Shown: positions 6,914 through 8,666 of the stretch, piece after piece
Layout of the letters: the number at the start of each line of letters is the position of its first letter
Position numbering within the stretch: the first letter of the stretch is position 1
Assembly (NCBI GenBank): GCA_050633205.1
Contig: JBOEGA010000208.1
Coordinates: forward strand, 1 to 8,666
Length of the DNA: 8,666 nt
From: CBDHHC01 sp050633205
Lineage (GTDB): Bacteria > Pseudomonadota > Alphaproteobacteria > Rhizobiales > CBDHHC01
Reading direction: 5' to 3'
Position numbers and translations under genes: made by a program
Notes under the pieces: model-generated
Databases searched by the model: none
Seen by the model: only the letters and a program-made list of their open reading frames with translations
Told to the model about the DNA's origin: nothing

Positions 6914-6930
6914 ACGGATTAACAGTCCGT
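6914..6930 (-). ncRNA. Free-standing anticodon-stem-loop look-alike, Asn (GUU) type
   Basis: On the minus strand ACGGA-CTGTTAA-TCCGT forms a perfect 5-bp stem and a 7-base loop with U33, anticodon GUU, A37 and A38. The loop is the canonical bacterial tRNA-Asn loop, and the stem differs from that of E. coli tRNA-Asn only at the first base. No acceptor, D or T arm surrounds it. It lies one base after the Phe-type arm. Whether it is transcribed, modified or functional is unknown. Confidence 0.5.
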
Positions 6931-6931
6931 T

Positions 6932-6948
6932 TCAGATTTTCAATCTGA
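6932..6948 (-). ncRNA. Free-standing anticodon-stem-loop look-alike, Phe (GAA) type
   Basis: On the minus strand TCAGA-TTGAAAA-TCTGA forms a perfect 5-bp stem and a 7-base loop with U33, anticodon GAA, A37 and A38, identical to the loop of E. coli tRNA-Phe. It begins at the base directly after the CCA end of the tRNA at 6949-7023 and is not accompanied by other tRNA arms. Loops of pattern YTNNNAR also look like anticodon loops on the opposite strand. The strand is chosen because the neighbouring complete tRNA is on it and the loop matches a canonical one. Confidence 0.5.
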
Positions 6949-7023
6949 TGGTTTAGATAAAAGGAATCGAACCTTTAACAAATTGGTTATGAGCCAATTG
7001 CTCTACCGTTGAGCTATATCCAA
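6949..7023 (-). tRNA. tRNA with CAU anticodon (Met, or lysidine-modified Ile2), CCA encoded
   Basis: A full cloverleaf of 75 bases. The acceptor TTGGATA pairs with TATCTAA through one G-U, followed by discriminator A and encoded CCA. U8-A9 is followed by a D arm GCTC/GAGC with a 7-base loop holding GG. The anticodon arm is ATTGG-CTCATAA-CCAAT, the variable region has 5 bases, and the T arm is AAAGG-TTCGATT-CCTTT. The CAU loop is identical to that of bacterial elongator and initiator Met tRNAs. The anticodon stem has only two consecutive G-C pairs and position 1 is paired, so it lacks the initiator hallmarks. Separating elongator Met from Ile2 is not possible by eye. The U1-A72 end and the AU-rich stems are unusual for a core chromosomal tRNA and recall phage or plasmid tRNAs (inference). 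Confidence 0.85.
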
Positions 7024-7233
7024 TGGAGGGCTTATCGTCTGGAATACGTAAACGCATAGCGCACCGCACCGGTCAGGTATTCATAACCTGAACCAAAGAC
7101 GAGCAAGTCCATGCACAGAGTATTCAACAAACCCACAGCCGTAAAGTCTCTTATTGGAAAAAGAAGAAACCTTTTTGGTTTGTCGTGTTTTATGATACTA
7201 AAGACTATCAGACATTGAGCGGGGGCAGGCAGA

Positions 7234-7953
7234 ATGCAACTGGAACATGAACATACCACAGAAGCAATCCGGAAGAGGCTGGATGAAGAGAACAAGCCAA
7301 ATTATGTTCGTGACTGGGTGTATGGAGGCATTGATGGTGCTGTTACCACATTTGCAATAGTGGCCGGTGTTGTCGGGGCTGGGCTGTCTTCCAATATTAT
7401 ACTGATCCTGGGACTTGCCAATCTTATCGCTGACGGATTTTCCATGGCAGCAAGCAATTATAGCGGTACAAAAACTGAAGTGGATGATGTAGCGCGGCTT
7501 CGCGAGATTGAAAGGCGGCATATTGCATTGGCTCCGGAAGGAGAGCGTCAGGAAATTCGACAGATACTGATGAATAAAGGTCTGGAGGGCAATGCTCTGG
7601 AGGAGGCTGTTAAGGCGATAACTTCTAATGAAGAGGTCTGGATTGATACAATGCTGGTTGAGGAGTATGGGGCCTCTCCTGTGTTACGGAGTCCCTTTCA
7701 GTCCGGCCTTAGTACATTTCTAGCGTTTATTATATGCGGGGCAGTTCCGCTATTGCCTTTTCTGATATTTATACCGATGCCGTTTATCACTGCCACTATT
7801 CTAACCGGAGCTGTTTTCTTTGCTATTGGTTCGTTGAAAAGTTACTGGGCACTTTCAAGCTGGTGGAAGTCGGGGATTGAAACATTCGCCATCGGGATGA
7901 TTGCGGCCGGGGCAGCCTATTTTATTGGTGACGCACTCAAAGGTTTTGCCTGA
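7234..7953 (+). CDS. VIT1/CCC1-family iron/manganese transporter
   Basis: A 239-residue inner-membrane protein. RDWVYGGIDGAVTTFAIVAGVVGA (about 26-49) and GLANLIADGFSMAASNYSGTKTE (about 60-82) are the first two membrane helices, with the conserved Asp, Gly and Met positions of the vacuolar iron transporter family. A charged, Glu-rich hydrophilic stretch follows (about 83-150, with REIERRHIALAPEGERQEIRQIL and EEAVKAITSNEEVW), corresponding to the metal-binding helices of VIT1. Three further hydrophobic helices (about 157-180, 183-200, 215-234) complete the five-helix layout. The family moves Fe2+ or Mn2+ out of the cytosol, coupled to protons. The start at ATG 7234 has AGG seven bases upstream. 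TATGAT at 7191-7196 is a possible -10 without a clear -35. The upstream neighbours are the tRNA and anticodon-arm region on the other strand; there is no operon partner. Confidence 0.9.
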   Translation: MQLEHEHTTEAIRKRLDEENKPNYVRDWVYGGIDGAVTTFAIVAGVVGAGLSSNIILILGLANLIADGFSMAASNYSGTKTEVDDVARLREIERRHIALAPEGERQEIRQILMNKGLEGNALEEAVKAITSNEEVWIDTMLVEEYGASPVLRSPFQSGLSTFLAFIICGAVPLLPFLIFIPMPFITATILTGAVFFAIGSLKSYWALSSWWKSGIETFAIGMIAAGAAYFIGDALKGFA

Positions 7954-7990
7954 CCCCGATTCACTGACAGGTTGATTTCGTTTTATCTTA

Positions 7991-8004
7991 TTGATCCTGA
8001 TCAA
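7991..8004 (+). promoter_or_regulatory. FNR/FixK-type operator upstream of the cytochrome gene
   Basis: TTGAT-CCTG-ATCAA matches the FNR-family consensus at all ten defined bases. TATTAT at 8024-8029 is a plausible -10, placing the start near 8036-8037 and the box centre at about -39 to -41. The cytochrome start codon is at 8097, giving a leader of about 60 bases. Confidence 0.72.
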
Positions 8005-8096
8005 TGTGCGGTAAGTCGGAATTTATTATCCAGACTGAAACTGCCTCATAGTGTCGTTTTCAGACCTGAGAGGCCTAATTATTCTGGAGAATTGTG

Positions 8097-8459
8097 ATGA
8101 GGATCAAATATTGCGGGGCATATTACCTGAGTATTTTCAGGGAAGTCGTTTTAACTTTTTCAATATTTCTGATCTTAAGCTTTTCATTGTCAGCATCGGC
8201 AATATCAGATGATCAGGTTAAGGCGGGCAGGGCACTGGCTGAGAAATTGTGCAAGAGTTGTCACGCTATAGGCATCAAAGGTGAAAGTGCCATGAAAGCC
8301 GCACCACCATTTCGCACCTTTTCTCAGAACTGGCCTCTGGAAGCGCTGGAAGAAGCTCTTGCGGAGGGGATCGTTACAGGTCATCCGGATATGCCTGAGT
8401 TCAAGTTGCCACCTCCTGATGTGGGTGCATTGATTACATATCTGCATACTCTTCAATAG
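8097..8459 (+). CDS. Small exported monohaem c-type cytochrome
   Basis: A 120-residue protein from ATG 8097. GGAGA ends six bases upstream; the in-frame GTG at 8094 would have only three bases of spacing. Residues 1-35 form an extended signal peptide (a long polar n-region, a hydrophobic core of about 18-33, and cleavage near SASA-IS), so the mature domain is about 85 residues and periplasmic. The haem site is CKSCH at 52-56, with His56 as proximal ligand, and Met99 in HPDMPEF is the likely distal ligand. The C-terminal helix DVGALITYLHTL is typical of class I cytochromes c. It probably carries electrons between a membrane complex and a terminal oxidase or reductase; the partner is not visible. 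The perfect FNR-type box at 7991-8004 suggests low-oxygen induction. A strong terminator follows. Confidence 0.9.
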   Translation: MRIKYCGAYYLSIFREVVLTFSIFLILSFSLSASAISDDQVKAGRALAEKLCKSCHAIGIKGESAMKAAPPFRTFSQNWPLEALEEALAEGIVTGHPDMPEFKLPPPDVGALITYLHTLQ

Positions 8460-8495
8460 TTCTGCTCCGCTCCGGAATATTTCTTTTTTGCATCT

Positions 8496-8509
8496 TTGAC
8501 ACATATCAA
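8496..8509 (+). promoter_or_regulatory. FNR-like operator upstream of the last gene
   Basis: TTGAC-ACAT-ATCAA agrees with TTGAT-N4-ATCAA at nine of ten positions. It lies 76 bases before the GTG start at 8586. A class II start site would fall near 8544, inside the loop of the cytochrome terminator, and no good -10 stands there, so function is less sure than for the other two boxes. Confidence 0.45.
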
Positions 8510-8531
8510 AGCAGGTTTTGAGCATTTGAAG

Positions 8532-8570
8532 CATGCTGTAACTCAAGGTGGGGTTACAGCATGTTTTATT
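8532..8570 (+). terminator. Rho-independent terminator of the cytochrome gene
   Basis: An 11-bp perfect stem (CATGCTGTAAC at 8532-8542 with GTTACAGCATG at 8553-8563), a 10-base loop and the tail TTTTATT. It stands 72 bases after the cytochrome stop codon and ends just before the ribosome site of the next gene. Confidence 0.85.
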
Positions 8571-8585
8571 ATGAGGAGAGCTAAA

Positions 8586-8666
8586 GTGAAAAGTGCATTG
8601 ATATTATGTCTGGTAATTATTTTTTGCTTATCAGTATTAACTCTGTCTGTTGACCAGGCTACGGCA
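8586..8666 (+). CDS. N-terminus of an exported protein (3' truncated by window)
   Basis: Only 27 codons are present. They encode a basic start, a long hydrophobic core (ALILCLVIIFCLSVLTLSV) and a probable cleavage site near QATA, that is, a Sec signal peptide. GAGGAGAG at 8573-8580 is well spaced for the GTG at 8586. An in-frame ATG at 8571 would overlap this ribosome site and has none of its own, so the GTG is preferred. The gene follows the cytochrome c gene and has an FNR-like box upstream. A respiratory periplasmic protein would fit the context, but the family cannot be named from the visible part. Confidence 0.6.
   Translation, partial: MKSALILCLVIIFCLSVLTLSVDQATA

Noticed and set aside
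6808..7077. A 10-base inverted repeat (CCTGACCGGT at 6808-6817 and its complement at 7068-7077) flanking the tRNA and anticodon arms
   Set aside because: A 10-base match somewhere in 600 bases is not very improbable, and it does not extend further or coincide with element ends.
7073..7091. A 6-bp hairpin with a 7-base loop (TCAGGT/ACCTGA) upstream of the tRNA
   Set aside because: The geometry resembles an anticodon arm, but the minus-strand loop lacks U33 and the plus-strand loop lacks a purine at position 37. It was not counted with the array.
7158..7176. An AAAAAG/CTTTTT hairpin as a terminator on either strand
   Set aside because: The stem has only one G-C pair and no good T-tail, and no gene ends nearby on the plus strand.
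7032..7295. An 87-codon minus-strand frame overlapping the start of the VIT1 gene
   Set aside because: Half of it is antisense to a clear transporter gene, it has no ribosome site, and the translated sequence resembles no family I know.

Overview
The window reads as an accessory-leaning stretch of a Gram-negative, probably proteobacterial (perhaps alphaproteobacterial) chromosome of moderate-to-low GC. Evidence for this is Sec-type signal peptides on several proteins, a periplasmic c-type cytochrome, periplasmic substrate-binding proteins, FNR/FixK-type operators (TTGAT-N4-ATCAA) and a tRNA gene that encodes its own CCA. The genus cannot be fixed from the sequence alone.

Layout. 1-726 (+): 3' part of a biotin-synthesis aminotransferase (bioA), cut by the window edge. 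750-1982 (-): an APC-family amino-acid permease convergent with bioA, with a perfect FNR-type box and a well-placed -10 upstream. 2113-5429: three paralogous periplasmic substrate-binding proteins of the ABC_sub_bind (TrpX-like) family. The first is on the minus strand and the other two are on the plus strand, diverging from an AT-rich intergenic region. Each has its own hairpin terminator, and no permease or ATPase partner is present. 5450-6595 (-): a soluble slipin/SPFH protein whose N-terminal half carries three copies of a short beta-rich repeat.

6596-7233 is the least ordinary part. On the minus strand there is a complete AU-rich tRNA with anticodon CAU and encoded CCA (6949-7023). It is followed with no gap by two free-standing 17-nt anticodon-stem-loop look-alikes: a Phe(GAA)-type arm (6932-6948) and an Asn(GUU)-type arm (6914-6930), separated by one nucleotide. 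Beyond them lie an 8-bp hairpin, a 134-bp element bounded by a 20-bp imperfect inverted repeat, and coding-like but frame-broken sequence leading up to the slipin gene. I do not recognise this tRNA plus anticodon-arm array as a described RNA.

7234-7953 (+): a VIT1/CCC1-type iron/manganese transporter. 8097-8459 (+): a small secreted monohaem cytochrome c behind a perfect FNR-type box. 8586-end (+): the first residues of another exported protein, preceded by an imperfect FNR-type box that sits next to the cytochrome terminator. Three such boxes in under 9 kb suggest that the permease, the cytochrome and perhaps the last gene respond to oxygen limitation. The rest of the window is a set of independent transcription units rather than one pathway.
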